DNA of 64,000 nt from assembly GCA_036563615.1 (NCBI GenBank), contig DATCMB010000014.1, positions 416,806-480,805 of the forward strand, in the 5' to 3' direction. Made by a program: the position numbers and the translations under genes. The first letter of the stretch is position 1; each line of letters starts with the position of its first letter. The stretch comes from Candidatus Binatia bacterium. Lineage in GTDB: Bacteria; Desulfobacterota; Binatia; UBA12015. The notes beneath the pieces are model-generated. The model was not told the origin of the DNA. It made no database searches and saw only the letters and a list, made by a program, of their open reading frames with translations. Shown here piece by piece: positions 53,772 to 64,000 of this stretch.

Positions 53772-54866
53772 TCAGCGGCGAGAGGCCACGGCGACGTGCG
53801 CGCGCGTCACGTCGGCGGGCGAGCGGCAGCCGCAGAGCGCCAGCGCCTCGTCGATCTCCTCCGTCAAGCATGAAAGAAAGTCGACGACGCCCTTTTCCCC
53901 GCCGACCGTCAGCGCCCACAGCACGGGACGTCCGATGAGCACGATGCGCGCGCCGAGCGCGAGCGCCTTCAGCACGTCGGCGCCCGAGCGCACGCCGCCG
54001 TCGACCCACACCTCGATCGCGTCGCCGACCGCGTCCGCGACCTCGGGCAGCGCGTCGAGCGTCGCGACGACGCCGTCGAGCTGGCGTCCGCCGTGGTTCG
54101 ACACCACGACGGCGGACGCCCCGTGCTGCGCCGCGAGGCGGGCGTCCTCCGCGGTGAGGATGCCCTTCAGCACGATCGGCACGTCGGTCAGCGAGCGGAA
54201 CCACTCGAGGTCGCGCCACGACAGCGACGGGTCGGAGAGCATCCAGAAGTGCTCGGCGAGCTGCGAGCCGGCGGTGACCTTCGGCGCTTCCGGCACGCCG
54301 AGCCCCTCGAGGTTCCCGAGGCGCACGCCGTCGGGCAGCGTGAAGACGTTCTCGACGTCGCGCCGGCGCGTGCCGAGGCGCGGCGCGTCGACGGTGACGA
54401 CCAGCGCCTGCGCGCCCGCGGCGACCGCACGCTGCACGAGCGCGCGCGTCGCGCCGCGATCGCGCCAGACGTAGAGCTGGAACCAGAGCGGCGCGCTCGC
54501 CGCAGCACCCACCTCCTCGACGCTGGTGGTCGCCATCGTCGAGAGGATCATCGGCACGCCGATGCGGCCCGCGGCGCGCACGGTCGCGATCTCGCCGTCG
54601 GGGTGCGCGAGCCGCTGGTAGGCCATCGGCGCGATCGCGAACGGCGCCGGCAGCTCGCGTCCGAGCACGGTGGTGGCGAGCGAGCGCGCGCTCACGTCGA
54701 CCAGGAAGCGCGGCCGCAGACGCAGACGCTCGAACGCGGCGCGGTTGTCGCGCAGCGTGATCTCGTCGCCGGCGCCGCCCGCGTAGTACTCGTAGACCAT
54801 GCGCGGCAGGAGGCGCTCGGCCTCCGCCTCGAGACGATCGCAGCGCGACGGCGGCGTCGGTCGCAT
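53772..54866 (-). CDS. FMN-dependent alpha-hydroxy-acid oxidase/dehydrogenase
   Basis: The product is 364 residues, full length for the glycolate oxidase/lactate dehydrogenase family. Conserved features are YEYYAGGAGDE (about 25-35), FQLYVWRD (about 128-135), SNHGGRQLDG with the catalytic His, WVDGGVRSGAD, and IGRPVLWAL in the phosphate-binding part. It oxidises 2-hydroxy acids to 2-oxo acids; glycolate, lactate or mandelate are all possible. It starts 18 bases after the class III alcohol dehydrogenase gene. Confidence 0.92.
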   Translation of the reverse strand: MRPTPPSRCDRLEAEAERLLPRMVYEYYAGGAGDEITLRDNRAAFERLRLRPRFLVDVSARSLATTVLGRELPAPFAIAPMAYQRLAHPDGEIATVRAAGRIGVPMILSTMATTSVEEVGAAASAPLWFQLYVWRDRGATRALVQRAVAAGAQALVVTVDAPRLGTRRRDVENVFTLPDGVRLGNLEGLGVPEAPKVTAGSQLAEHFWMLSDPSLSWRDLEWFRSLTDVPIVLKGILTAEDARLAAQHGASAVVVSNHGGRQLDGVVATLDALPEVADAVGDAIEVWVDGGVRSGADVLKALALGARIVLIGRPVLWALTVGGEKGVVDFLSCLTEEIDEALALCGCRSPADVTRAHVAVASRR

Positions 54867-54884
54867 GACGCTTCTCGCGCCGCC

Positions 54885-56066
<1,182 letters not shown>

Positions 56067-58277
56067 CTAAGGCGTCTTGTCGCGGAACTGACCGGCGTCG
56101 TTCTTCTGCGCCGGCGCCGCGTAGGTCGCCCCGAAGCAGGCGCCGGCGTCGTTCACGAGCTGCACCGTCACCGCCGGATCCTGACCGAGCGGCAGCGACG
56201 GCGGTGCGAGCGTCGCGCCCTTCGCGGTCAGCACGACGCTCGACTTGCCGGCCGGCCCCGAGCGCAGGACGAGGCTGTCGACGCCGTCCGGCGTGCGGTC
56301 GCGGTCGACATACTTGACGCCGACCGTGCCGACCGCCTTCCAGCACGGCTTGCCGCGGCAGAGCCCGCCGCCGGGGATCTCGATCGGCGGCCGCGCGAGG
56401 CTCGTCACCCCGGCGCTCGTCTCGTAGACGCAGAGCGCGTACGAGGTCGCGCCGCCGAGCGGATCGTCGAGCGCGGCGCGCGGCACCTCGTCGCCGCGCG
56501 TCCAGCGCCACACCAGGCGGTCGCGCGCGTCGTTCGCGTGGTCCTGCAGGACGAGCGAGGTGCGCGCGGCCGCGAAGCACGCAGGCGCCGGCTGCTCGAG
56601 GCCGGCGCACGCGCCCGCCGCGCACGCGTCGGCGTTGGTGCACGGGTTGCCGTCGTCGCACGGGCTGCCGGCGGGCTCGTAGGCGCACGAGGGATCGCAG
56701 CAGTCGCCCGCGGCCAGGTTGCCGTCGTCGCACTGCTCGCCCGCGGTGACGATGCCGTTGCCGCACGCGGTGAAGGTGCAGTTCGAGTCGCAGCCGTCGC
56801 CGTCGACGAGCCCGCCGTCGTCGCACTCCTCGCCCGGATCGACCACGCCGTCGCCGCACGTGATCTCGTCGGCGCCGGCGTCGACGCGCGGACCCGAGAG
56901 CCGCGGCGCGCCGTCGAGGTCGGTCTCGCCGGGCGCGACGACGGTCGCCGGATCGCCGGCGTTGACGGCCGGCGACGTCGGCGCGAGGTGCACGTCGCCC
57001 GCGCCGGGTGCGGCGAGCAGCGGATCCGCGAACAGCGAGCTCGCGTCCTGCCCGGTCGCCGCGCGGTAGGCGGCGAAGCCGACGTGCTCGGCGCCGTTCC
57101 AGACGAAGCGCGCGGCGGACGCCCCACCCGGCGCCCACCACACGTTGTGGTCGAGCAGGTTGCCGACGTTGCCGCCGTAGGACGCGAGCAGCAGGTTCGC
57201 CGCCGTCGACACGAAGACGTTGTTCCGGATGACGTTGTCCTCGGCGTACTGGATCCAGAGCTCGCCGAAGCCGGCGCCGCGCGTGTCGTTCTCGAAGGTC
57301 GTGTTGTTGCGGATCTCGCTCTCGCGCACGCGTCCGACGCTCGCCGCGTAGCCGCCGATCACGATGCCCGCCTTCTCGTTGCGCAGGATCACGTTGCTGC
57401 GCACGACGATGCCGCTCGTGACCTGACCTCGGTTCTCGGCGCCGACCTCGATGCCCATGTCGGACTCGGTGACGACGTTGTTCTCGATCACGATGTCGCG
57501 CGCGCCGTCGACGTAGATGCCGGCCGCAAACCCGCCGCCGTAGGACGAGCGGGCGCGCTCGACGCGGTTGCCGCGGCAGACGCCGTTGCGCGGCACCTTG
57601 CTCGGATCGGGCTGGATGCTGGTCTCGCCGCCGATGAAGTCGATGCCGATGTTGTTGACGTCGCGCACGACGTTGTTCGTCACCGCGAAGCCGTCGACGT
57701 TGCCGTTCAGCACCAGCGCCTCGCTCGTCGCCGGCTCGCAGTCGTGGATCACGTTGCCGTCAATCACCAGGTTCGAGATCGGGGTCGCCTCGGTCGCGTA
57801 CACCGTGATGCCCATCGCGTGCTTGCCGCGGATGTCGTGGATCACGTTGTCGCGGATCTCGATGTGCGAGCCCGAGCCCAGCACCCGGATCCCGGAGCCG
57901 TCGTTGACCTTCAGGTTGTTGCGGATCTCGAAGCCCTGGATGCGCACCCAGCTCCGGTCCTCGATCAGCACCATGTTCTTGCCGGCGACGCCGGCGCCGT
58001 CGAGCACGGGCCGCTCGCCCGGGTGCGCCTCGAGGCTGATGAAGCCGTCGGTCGCGTTGCCGCTGCGCGGGAAGACGATCTTCTCGAAGTACGGCGTCGC
58101 CTTCTCGCGCACGCGCACCGTGTCGCCGGGCTGCGCCGCGTCGAGCGCCGCCTGGATCGTCGTGAAATCGCCGCCCGACTCGGCGACGGTGAGGATCGCG
58201 GCGCCGCTGCGCGTCGCGAAGAGCACGGAGAGCGCAACCGCTGCGAGGAGCCGGCGGGCAACGCGGTACGGCGTCAT
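56067..58277 (-). CDS. Secreted right-handed beta-helix protein with DUF4215 repeats and shared C-terminal module
   Basis: The product is 736 residues with a signal peptide ending near RSGAA. Residues about 30-460 form a NosD-like parallel beta-helix. It starts with FTTIQAALDAAQPGDTVRV and repeats turns such as IVIENNVV and IVVRSNVILRN. It closes with a typical SPAVNAGDP...DLDGAPR...DAGADE segment. Two DUF4215 repeats follow (about 472-535, CGDGVVDPGEECDDG and CGNGIVTAGEQCDDGN). The last 160 residues are the module also found in the proteins at 35321 and 58372. It may bind or cleave polysaccharide at the cell surface, but no lyase active site is evident. Confidence 0.85.
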   Translation of the reverse strand: MTPYRVARRLLAAVALSVLFATRSGAAILTVAESGGDFTTIQAALDAAQPGDTVRVREKATPYFEKIVFPRSGNATDGFISLEAHPGERPVLDGAGVAGKNMVLIEDRSWVRIQGFEIRNNLKVNDGSGIRVLGSGSHIEIRDNVIHDIRGKHAMGITVYATEATPISNLVIDGNVIHDCEPATSEALVLNGNVDGFAVTNNVVRDVNNIGIDFIGGETSIQPDPSKVPRNGVCRGNRVERARSSYGGGFAAGIYVDGARDIVIENNVVTESDMGIEVGAENRGQVTSGIVVRSNVILRNEKAGIVIGGYAASVGRVRESEIRNNTTFENDTRGAGFGELWIQYAEDNVIRNNVFVSTAANLLLASYGGNVGNLLDHNVWWAPGGASAARFVWNGAEHVGFAAYRAATGQDASSLFADPLLAAPGAGDVHLAPTSPAVNAGDPATVVAPGETDLDGAPRLSGPRVDAGADEITCGDGVVDPGEECDDGGLVDGDGCDSNCTFTACGNGIVTAGEQCDDGNLAAGDCCDPSCAYEPAGSPCDDGNPCTNADACAAGACAGLEQPAPACFAAARTSLVLQDHANDARDRLVWRWTRGDEVPRAALDDPLGGATSYALCVYETSAGVTSLARPPIEIPGGGLCRGKPCWKAVGTVGVKYVDRDRTPDGVDSLVLRSGPAGKSSVVLTAKGATLAPPSLPLGQDPAVTVQLVNDAGACFGATYAAPAQKNDAGQFRDKTP

Positions 58278-58371
58278 GCGGCGCGCTTAGCACGGCCGCT
58301 CGTCTTCGAGCGAGCGCTCGATCGCCGACTTGCGTCTTGACCAGCGCGAGCCCTCCGTCGAACCTGGCGCA

Positions 58372-60318
58372 ATGCTTCGACCGGCACCTCTCCCACGCCT
58401 GCTCCTCGTCACCCTGGCGCTGCTCGCCGTCGTGCTCGGTGGTCCGGCGCGCGCGACCGCCACCACCGCGACGATCGGCGTCGACGGCAACATCCACGTC
58501 GACGGCGAGCCCTTCTTCCCGATCGGCATCTACCACGTGTCGTGGATCGGCAATCGGCAGGGCGGAAAGGCGGTGCCGGACCTGCACCTCGCGGCCGACG
58601 CGGGCTTCAACCTCTTCCACACGACGATCGACGCGCGCGACGACACGCAGGGTCTGCTCGACGCCGCCGCGGCGCGCGGGGTGTACGTGATCGGCGAGGT
58701 GCCGTGGCCGGCGAACGGCCCGGCGGCGTTCGTCGACAAGTGGAAAAATCACCCCGCGATCATCGGCTGGCTGATCGCCGACGACTTCAACCTCCCGTAC
58801 GCCGGACCGTCGTACAACTACCCGCCCGAGGAGATCGCGGCGCGCAACGACACGCTGCACGCGCTCGCGCCGCAGCACCTGAGCTACGCGAGCGGCGGCT
58901 CGTTCCCGGGATACCGCATCGCCGAGTTCGCCGGGACGATGGACGTGATGGGCTTCCAGAGCTACCCGCTCGGCGCGCAGAACGCGCCCGACGAGTACGC
59001 GCTGCAGGAGAACATCGACAGCTTCGACTGGGTGCGCGACCAGCTCGCCGGCACCGGTCAGACCTTCGTCGCGAACCCGCAGGCGTACCGCTGGAACGGC
59101 AGCCGCTACCCGACGCCGCGCGAGGCGCGCAACATGCTCTACGGAGCGCTGCTGCGCGGCGCGAAGGGCGTGCTCTGGTACACGATGTGGGAGGGCTCGA
59201 GCCGCTACCTGCCGAAGAGCGCGCCGGCGCTGTGGGCCGACCTCGCGAACACCAACCGCGAGCTGAAGAGCTTGACGCCCTTCCTGCTGCACGGCACGCG
59301 CACCGAGCTCGCGACCGGCCACGCGCGCGTCCACGCCGCGTCGTGGCAGCTCGGCCAGCAGCTCGTGGTCGCGGTGCTGAGCACCGAGCGCAACGCGTCG
59401 CACGCGGTCGCGCTCGACCTTCCGCCAGGCGCCGTCGGCCCCGCGCTCCGTCCGTTCCCGGACCGCGCGGAAGGCGGCATGAGCGTCGTCGCGGGCCAGC
59501 TCTCCGGCACGATCGGCCCCGAGGAGGTGCACGTCTACCTGCTCGACCTGCCCGTCCCGGGGAACGTCTCGCCGACCGCGGCGTTCGACGTCACGACGCC
59601 GACGGTCGCCATGGATGAGCCGGCGACGCTCGATGGAACCACATCGAGCGACGCCGACGGCAGCATCGTCGCCTGGGAGTGGGACCTCGGCGACGGCACC
59701 CTCGCGAGCGGCAGCAGCGTGGTGCACACCTGGACGAAGCCTGGCACCTATTTCGTGCGCTTGACGGTGCGCGACGACGCCGGTGCGACCGGCACGATCA
59801 TCGAGCCCGTGACCGTGGGCGTGACGTCGCTCTGCGCGCCGGCGCCGCTCGCCGGCTGCCGCGACGGCCGCACGTCGTTCGTGCTGCGCGAGCCGGGCGC
59901 CGCCGCGCGCCGCTCGCTGACCTTCACCTGGAGCCGCGGCACGACGACGCTCGCCGACCTCGGCGACCCGACGGCGACCACCGAGTACGCGCTCTGCGTG
60001 TACGACGGAAGCGGCCTCGCGCTCGCGACCGGCGCGCGCCCGGGCGCCAAGTGGAGCCGCGTCGGCACGACGGGCTACCGCTACAAGGACGCGGGCGCCT
60101 ACCCGGGCGGCATCCACTCGGCGCGCGTCACGTCGGGCAAGAACCCGCGCCTGGTCGTGAAGGGCAAGGGCGTGCACCTGCCCGCGGCGACGCTGCCGCT
60201 CACGCTCCCGGTGACGGCGCAGCTCGTCGCGAGCGACGGCGCCTGCTGGCAGGGCGTCTACCAGGCCGGCAAGACGACGAAGAGCACCGGCGTGCTGTTC
60301 CGCGGCCGCTCGGGCTGA
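58372..60318 (+). CDS. Secreted glycosidase-like TIM-barrel protein with PKD domain and shared C-terminal module
   Basis: The product is 648 residues with a signal peptide ending ARATA. Residues about 35-395 resemble a glycoside-hydrolase-type TIM barrel, with PFFPIGIYHVSW, GVYVIGEVPWP, IIGWLIADDF (possible acid/base position) and GAKGVLWYTMWEG. A PKD domain lies at about 400-484 (DADGSIVAWEWDLGDG, VHTWTKPGTY). The last 150 residues (about 498-648) are the shared module with YALCVYD and GYRYKDAG. The enzyme class cannot be fixed because the family-defining carboxylates are not certain. It is divergent from the beta-helix gene, with the two starts about 95 bases apart. Confidence 0.83.
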   Translation: MLRPAPLPRLLLVTLALLAVVLGGPARATATTATIGVDGNIHVDGEPFFPIGIYHVSWIGNRQGGKAVPDLHLAADAGFNLFHTTIDARDDTQGLLDAAAARGVYVIGEVPWPANGPAAFVDKWKNHPAIIGWLIADDFNLPYAGPSYNYPPEEIAARNDTLHALAPQHLSYASGGSFPGYRIAEFAGTMDVMGFQSYPLGAQNAPDEYALQENIDSFDWVRDQLAGTGQTFVANPQAYRWNGSRYPTPREARNMLYGALLRGAKGVLWYTMWEGSSRYLPKSAPALWADLANTNRELKSLTPFLLHGTRTELATGHARVHAASWQLGQQLVVAVLSTERNASHAVALDLPPGAVGPALRPFPDRAEGGMSVVAGQLSGTIGPEEVHVYLLDLPVPGNVSPTAAFDVTTPTVAMDEPATLDGTTSSDADGSIVAWEWDLGDGTLASGSSVVHTWTKPGTYFVRLTVRDDAGATGTIIEPVTVGVTSLCAPAPLAGCRDGRTSFVLREPGAAARRSLTFTWSRGTTTLADLGDPTATTEYALCVYDGSGLALATGARPGAKWSRVGTTGYRYKDAGAYPGGIHSARVTSGKNPRLVVKGKGVHLPAATLPLTLPVTAQLVASDGACWQGVYQAGKTTKSTGVLFRGRSG

Positions 60319-60382
60319 TGCGGGGGCGCGACGACGAGGCGGCGGCGCGACGCTGCTACGTGTCGCCGCACTGCGCCGAGTC

Positions 60383-60410
60383 GCGACGCTGCTGCGCGTC
60401 TCAGCGTCGC
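60383..60410. terminator. GC hairpin between convergent genes
   Basis: GCGACGCTG and CAGCGTCGC form a perfect 9-bp stem with a ten-base loop, midway between two convergent stops. No T-run is present on either side, so it may be a rho-dependent end or only a structural element. Related GCGACGCTGCT and GTCGCTGCGTGTCGC words repeat through 60346-60425. Confidence 0.4.
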
Positions 60411-60421
60411 TGCGTGTCGCG

Positions 60422-61882
60422 CTACTGCGTGTAGCCGAGCGCCTCGAGGCGCTCGCGCGTCTCGTCCGAGATCTCGACCTTCTGCGGCGAGAGCGCGGGA
60501 CGCGCCGCGAGCGCGCGCCGGTGCTCGTCGAGCGTGCGCTCGAGCTCGGCGACGAGCTGCGGCTGCGCGCGCGACACGTCGTGCTTCTCGCCGGGGTCGT
60601 GCGCGAGGTCGTAGGCCTGCGTGAGGCCGGCGCTCGGGTCGCGGATGAGCTTCGCGGTCGCGGTGCGCACCGAGCGCATCTCCGGCTTCCACTTGACGCC
60701 GCCCGCGAAGGTCGCCGCCGCAGCGTCGCCCTTGCCGCCTTCGAGCAGCGGCGACAGATCGCGCCCCTGCATCGCGGACGGAGCCGCGGCGCTCGCCTTC
60801 GCGAGCAGCGTCGGCATGACGTCGATCAGGCTGACGACCTCCTCGACACGCCGTCCGCCGCCCGCGCCGCGCGGCAGGCGGACGACGAGCGGCACGCGGA
60901 TCTGCTCGTCGTAGAGCGCGTGCCCGTGGTCCCAGTTGCCGTGCTCGAGCAGCTCCTCGCCGTGGTCGGACGTCAAGACGAAGATCGACTGATCGAGCGC
61001 ACCGGACGCCCGTAGCTCGTCGACGAACGGGCCGAGCTCGCGGTCGAGCTCGTGCACGCCGGCGAGATAGCGCGCGTGCCAGGTGCGGAGATCGTCGCCG
61101 CCCGGTTCGCTGACCCAGGGGACGCGCGTGAGGTACGGCCGCAGGAGCGCCTTCTCCGCCGCGGTGAGCGTGCGCGAGGCGGGCAAGCCCGGGCTCTCGC
61201 GCACCGCTTCGTAGTCGGCGTCGGGGGCATCGTACGGCCCGTGCACGTCCATGAAGTGCAGGTAGAGGAAGAACGGCCGCTCGGGGTCGCGCTTCTCGAG
61301 CCAGCGCCGCGCGCGGCGCAGGATCACCGCGGCGCCGGGCGCCTGGCCGAGGACGGGCTCCGCGTCGAACACGTCGAAGCCCTGCGCGAAGCCGTGCTCG
61401 GGGAGGAGCCACGGGTTCGCGACGAAGGCCGCGGTCGCGTAGCCCGCGTCGCGCAGCGCTTCGGCGAGCGTCACCGCGTCGGCCGGCAGCGCGTCGGTGC
61501 CCTCGTGGCCGGCGCCGCCGTAGAGCCCGCGATGGGTGACGACCCGGTGCGTGTCGGGCTGCAGCGAGGTGAACAGCGACGCGATCGACGGCTTGGTCCA
61601 CGGCGCCTGCGCGAACGCGCGCTCGAAGACGATCGACTCGCGCGCGAGCGCGTCGATGTGCGGCGACACCGGGCCCTCGAAGCCGTAGGCGCCGAGCGCA
61701 TCGGCGCGCAGCGTGTCGACCGTCACGAGCACGATGGACGGCCGCCGCTCGGGCTCCGTGCCGCGCCAGGCGAGCGCCGCCGCCGCGACCGCGAGCGCGA
61801 TCGCCACGACGGCGACGACGAGGCGCGCGACGCCGAGGCGCGTGCCAGCGCCGTGGCGGGAATCGTTCGATCGTGCGGACAT
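60422..61882 (-). CDS. Membrane-anchored sulfatase-fold protein with Thr at the nucleophile position
   Basis: The product is 486 residues. An N-terminal membrane helix (about 19-38) anchors the enzyme outside the cytoplasm. The alkaline-phosphatase-like metal site is clear: VTVDTLRAD (Asp56), FMDVHGPY and TSDHGEELLEHG. The usual C/S-x-P-x-R formylglycine motif is replaced by T96-K-P-S-I. It therefore cannot be a standard formylglycine sulfatase. A threonine nucleophile is used in phosphoethanolamine and phosphoglycerol transferases of the same fold, so a transferase or phosphodiesterase is possible. It lies 88 bases downstream of a large membrane protein gene. Confidence 0.85.
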   Translation of the reverse strand: MSARSNDSRHGAGTRLGVARLVVAVVAIALAVAAAALAWRGTEPERRPSIVLVTVDTLRADALGAYGFEGPVSPHIDALARESIVFERAFAQAPWTKPSIASLFTSLQPDTHRVVTHRGLYGGAGHEGTDALPADAVTLAEALRDAGYATAAFVANPWLLPEHGFAQGFDVFDAEPVLGQAPGAAVILRRARRWLEKRDPERPFFLYLHFMDVHGPYDAPDADYEAVRESPGLPASRTLTAAEKALLRPYLTRVPWVSEPGGDDLRTWHARYLAGVHELDRELGPFVDELRASGALDQSIFVLTSDHGEELLEHGNWDHGHALYDEQIRVPLVVRLPRGAGGGRRVEEVVSLIDVMPTLLAKASAAAPSAMQGRDLSPLLEGGKGDAAAATFAGGVKWKPEMRSVRTATAKLIRDPSAGLTQAYDLAHDPGEKHDVSRAQPQLVAELERTLDEHRRALAARPALSPQKVEISDETRERLEALGYTQ

Positions 61883-61970
61883 CGAGCCGAGACGGAGCGC
61901 GGCGCCGCAGGACGAGGCGCGCGGCGGAGCGCGACCATAGCACGGCTCGCGCTGCCGGCGTCAGCCCGGA

Positions 61971-63653
61971 TCAGTTGGCGCGAGTCGCGCGAGCGTCGCC
62001 GAGCATCTCCCGCGCAGGCGCGCCCGCAGGCGCGTCCGCAGGACGCAGCACCAGCAGCTCCACGCTGCCGTACGCGCTGCGCTCGGCGACCGCGCCGCCG
62101 AGCGACTGCGCGACCGCCTCGGCGCGCTCCGTGGGCACGACCAGGTAGTCGATCGCCTGCTCCGCGAGGAGCGCGCGCAGCTCGTCGGCGCGCGCGGGAT
62201 CGCTGGTCCAGGCCTGGTAGCGCTCGGTGCGCTGGGTCACGTCCGGCGACAGGAACCAGTGCCCGACCCAGACGTGGTGCGGCGTGAACGCCGGCAGGAT
62301 GTTGCCGAGCCGCGGCGGCACGAGCGCGTTGCCGGCGGGACGACGCTGCAGATCGAGCACCACGTCGCCGTAGTCCGCGGGGAAGGTGTTGTGGCGCGCG
62401 ACGTCGCCGATCGCGCGCCAGGTCACCGCGAACGGCGCCGCGAACAGCACGAAGGCGAGCGCCGCTGCGCCCGCGAGGCGCGCCGGCCCGACCAGGCGCG
62501 CGGGCTCCCACAGCCGCGCCAGCGCCGGCGCGGCGAAGACGCACAGCGGCAGATGAACGTAAAGAAGAAAATGATAGCCGTTCACGAGCGGCGAGCTGTG
62601 CAGCCACACGACCGACGCGAGCCACGCCGTGAGCGCGAAGCGGTACGGGTGTCGCTCCTCGACCCAGATGCGGGCGCCCAGGATCGCCAGCACCAGCGTC
62701 GCGCCGAAGGTGAACGGGTAGAAGAAGATCGACATGTCCTCGGGGCCGAAGAAGTTGTCCGACGCGAGCCGGTAGACCGGATCCCGCGACTGCCACCAGG
62801 ACAAGAGCGCGACGCAGGCGAGCGCCGGCGCGAGCGCGAGCCAGATGCGCGCGTGCCGTCGCACGTCGAAGCCCGCACCGAGCAGGAGCTCGACGACCGG
62901 CAGCGACAGCGCGACGCCCGCCACCACCACCGCCGAGTACGGATGCGTCGCCGCGAGCAGGACGATGGCGCCGAAGATGGCGACGTCGTCGCGCACGCGC
63001 CGCGGCCCGCGCGGGTCGAGGATCGGCCCGAGCGCGACCAGGAGCAGCGTCAGGCCCGCGATCCACAGCGGGTTGAACATCCCCTCGAACGTGCTCCAGC
63101 CGAACACGTCCTGGGTCGACATCGAGAACTCCCAGGCGACGCCCGGCGGCGCGAAGCGCAGCAGCGGCTCGACCAGCCAGTCCACGCCGCCCGCGAGCCC
63201 GACCAGCACGCAGCACAGGACGCGCACGCGGCGCTCGGGAAAGATCGGCCGCAGGAAGCTCCACAGCACGGCGAAGAACACGAAGATCAGCGGCACGCGC
63301 GACAGCTCGAGGACCTGCGACGGCGCGAGCCCCGTCGCGCGGCAGACGACGCCGAGCAGCCAGTGCAGCAAGAGCACGAAGCGCGGCGTCTGCGGCTCGG
63401 TGGTGAACTGGTTCACCAGCAGGAACGAGCCGTCCTCCGCGACCTGCCGGATGAACGACAGGTAGGCGAGCGTGTCCTTCGGCATGTAGCCGAGCTGCAG
63501 GACCGCGCCGCCCGGCGGCGGCTCGAAGCGCAGCGACGCCTCGTAGGGCAGGATGCGCAGCAGCGCGACCAGCGCCGGCAGCAGCCAGTACGCGGCCGGC
63601 GGACGGTCGCGCACCGCCCTCTCCGCCTCGGGGTCGTCGTCTAGCGCTGCCAC
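61971..63653 (-). CDS. Large polytopic membrane protein, GT-C/YfhO-like
   Basis: The product is about 560 residues with around 11 membrane helices and a C-terminal soluble part of about 130 residues. The GTG at 63653 has GAGG at the right distance; an upstream start would add a non-hydrophobic basic tail. Between the first and second helices is a long loop (MPKDTLAYLSFIRQ, then FTTEPQTPRF) with acidic residues, as in GT-C glycosyltransferases that use lipid-linked sugars. I do not recognise the exact family. Pairing with the sulfatase-fold gene suggests envelope glycan or lipid modification (inference). Confidence 0.7.
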   Translation of the reverse strand: MAALDDDPEAERAVRDRPPAAYWLLPALVALLRILPYEASLRFEPPPGGAVLQLGYMPKDTLAYLSFIRQVAEDGSFLLVNQFTTEPQTPRFVLLLHWLLGVVCRATGLAPSQVLELSRVPLIFVFFAVLWSFLRPIFPERRVRVLCCVLVGLAGGVDWLVEPLLRFAPPGVAWEFSMSTQDVFGWSTFEGMFNPLWIAGLTLLLVALGPILDPRGPRRVRDDVAIFGAIVLLAATHPYSAVVVAGVALSLPVVELLLGAGFDVRRHARIWLALAPALACVALLSWWQSRDPVYRLASDNFFGPEDMSIFFYPFTFGATLVLAILGARIWVEERHPYRFALTAWLASVVWLHSSPLVNGYHFLLYVHLPLCVFAAPALARLWEPARLVGPARLAGAAALAFVLFAAPFAVTWRAIGDVARHNTFPADYGDVVLDLQRRPAGNALVPPRLGNILPAFTPHHVWVGHWFLSPDVTQRTERYQAWTSDPARADELRALLAEQAIDYLVVPTERAEAVAQSLGGAVAERSAYGSVELLVLRPADAPAGAPAREMLGDARATRAN

Positions 63654-63805
63654 GCAAACCTCATCGGCTGTGCCAGGCGATTCCTTGACCGCGCGCGTCG
63701 CGCCGCGCCCGCTGGCGCCCAGGCGAGCGCGCGACGCACCCGGCAACCGCGCGCGCCGTGCGGCGCTTGCCAGCGTCGCGCGCTTGGTGTTCGCAGCAGG
63801 GCTCG

Positions 63806-64000
63806 ATGCGCCGCCGCCTCGCCCCCGCGTTCGTCCTCGTCCTCCTGTCGACGCTGCTGACGCTGCCGACGCTCGCGCGCACCGCCGACGGCGGCGCGCT
63901 GCCGCCCGAGACCGCGCGCGCGATCGACGCCGTCCTCGCCTGCGAGCGCGCGGACGGCGGCTGGACCTACGTCTGCGATCCGCCGACCGGGCCGCACGGC
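63806..64000 (+). CDS. Secreted protein, N-terminal fragment
   Basis: Sixty-five codons are visible before the window ends. The signal peptide runs MRRRLAPAFV to about LPTLA. The mature part begins RTADGG and includes AIDAVLACERADGGWTYVC. The DGGW turn is reminiscent of alpha-toroid (squalene-cyclase-like) repeat proteins, but too little is present to assign a family. It is divergent from the membrane protein gene, with about 150 bases between the starts. Confidence 0.65.
   Translation, partial: MRRRLAPAFVLVLLSTLLTLPTLARTADGGALPPETARAIDAVLACERADGGWTYVCDPPTGPHG

Overview
The window is a very GC-rich bacterial chromosome segment with dense coding, many GTG starts and ATGA or GTGA gene overlaps. 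Gene content suggests a deep, environmental, delta-proteobacteria-like lineage such as Myxococcota or Candidatus Binatota. The clues are DUF4215 Cys-rich surface proteins, a CarF/PEDS1-type plasmanylethanolamine desaturase, acyl-CoA dehydrogenase pairs, an F420/LLM-type oxidoreductase, a large Ser/Thr kinase and FHA proteins. The lineage is an inference, because no rRNA, tRNA or marker gene is present. I saw no insertion sequence, prophage or CRISPR array.

Region 1 (1-13.4 kb, all minus strand) is a redox and envelope cluster. In transcription order it encodes two outer-membrane beta-barrels, a ten-haem-motif cytochrome c with a C-terminal LVIVD propeller, a GlcG/HbpS-like lipoprotein, a CarF/PEDS1-like desaturase, a flavoprotein-FHA-FHA-[2Fe-2S] fusion, and a further FHA protein cut by the window edge. 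This is the most unusual part of the window. It reads as an electron-transfer module with phospho-threonine sensing built into one of its redox proteins.

Region 2 (13.5-19.3 kb, minus) is a complete seven-gene Mrp-type Na+/H+ antiporter operon, mrpA to mrpG. Region 3 (19.6-27.7 kb, minus) holds a PP2C phosphatase, a 1957-residue transmembrane Ser/Thr kinase and an amidase, packed 10 and 17 bases apart. The kinase carries a very long coiled coil and a predicted periplasmic part of four Ig-like repeats and an NTF2-like domain.

Region 4 (27.9-45.9 kb) mixes surface proteins with catabolism. It has a Cys-rich protein ending in a somatomedin-B-like domain, a crotonase, an M28 peptidase, an adjacent acyl-CoA dehydrogenase pair, and the wreck of a delta-60-repeat lipoprotein. 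It continues with a DUF4215/lamin-tail protein, a UPF0270 protein, an LLM oxidoreductase, two transporters, an amidohydrolase, an exported methyltransferase-like protein, a small secreted protein behind a strong terminator, and an aldehyde dehydrogenase.

Region 5 (46.2-56 kb) contains the molybdate importer modABC, an alpha/beta hydrolase, a methyltransferase and a SnoaL-like protein. A candidate Mn2+ (yybP-ykoY) riboswitch precedes a GDT1/UPF0016 gene. An SDR, a cupin, an FMN alpha-hydroxy-acid oxidase and a class III alcohol dehydrogenase follow. Region 6 (56-64 kb) has a beta-helix surface protein and a glycosidase-like PKD protein, which share a C-terminal module. It also has a sulfatase-fold protein lacking the formylglycine Cys/Ser, a large membrane protein, and the start of a secreted protein.
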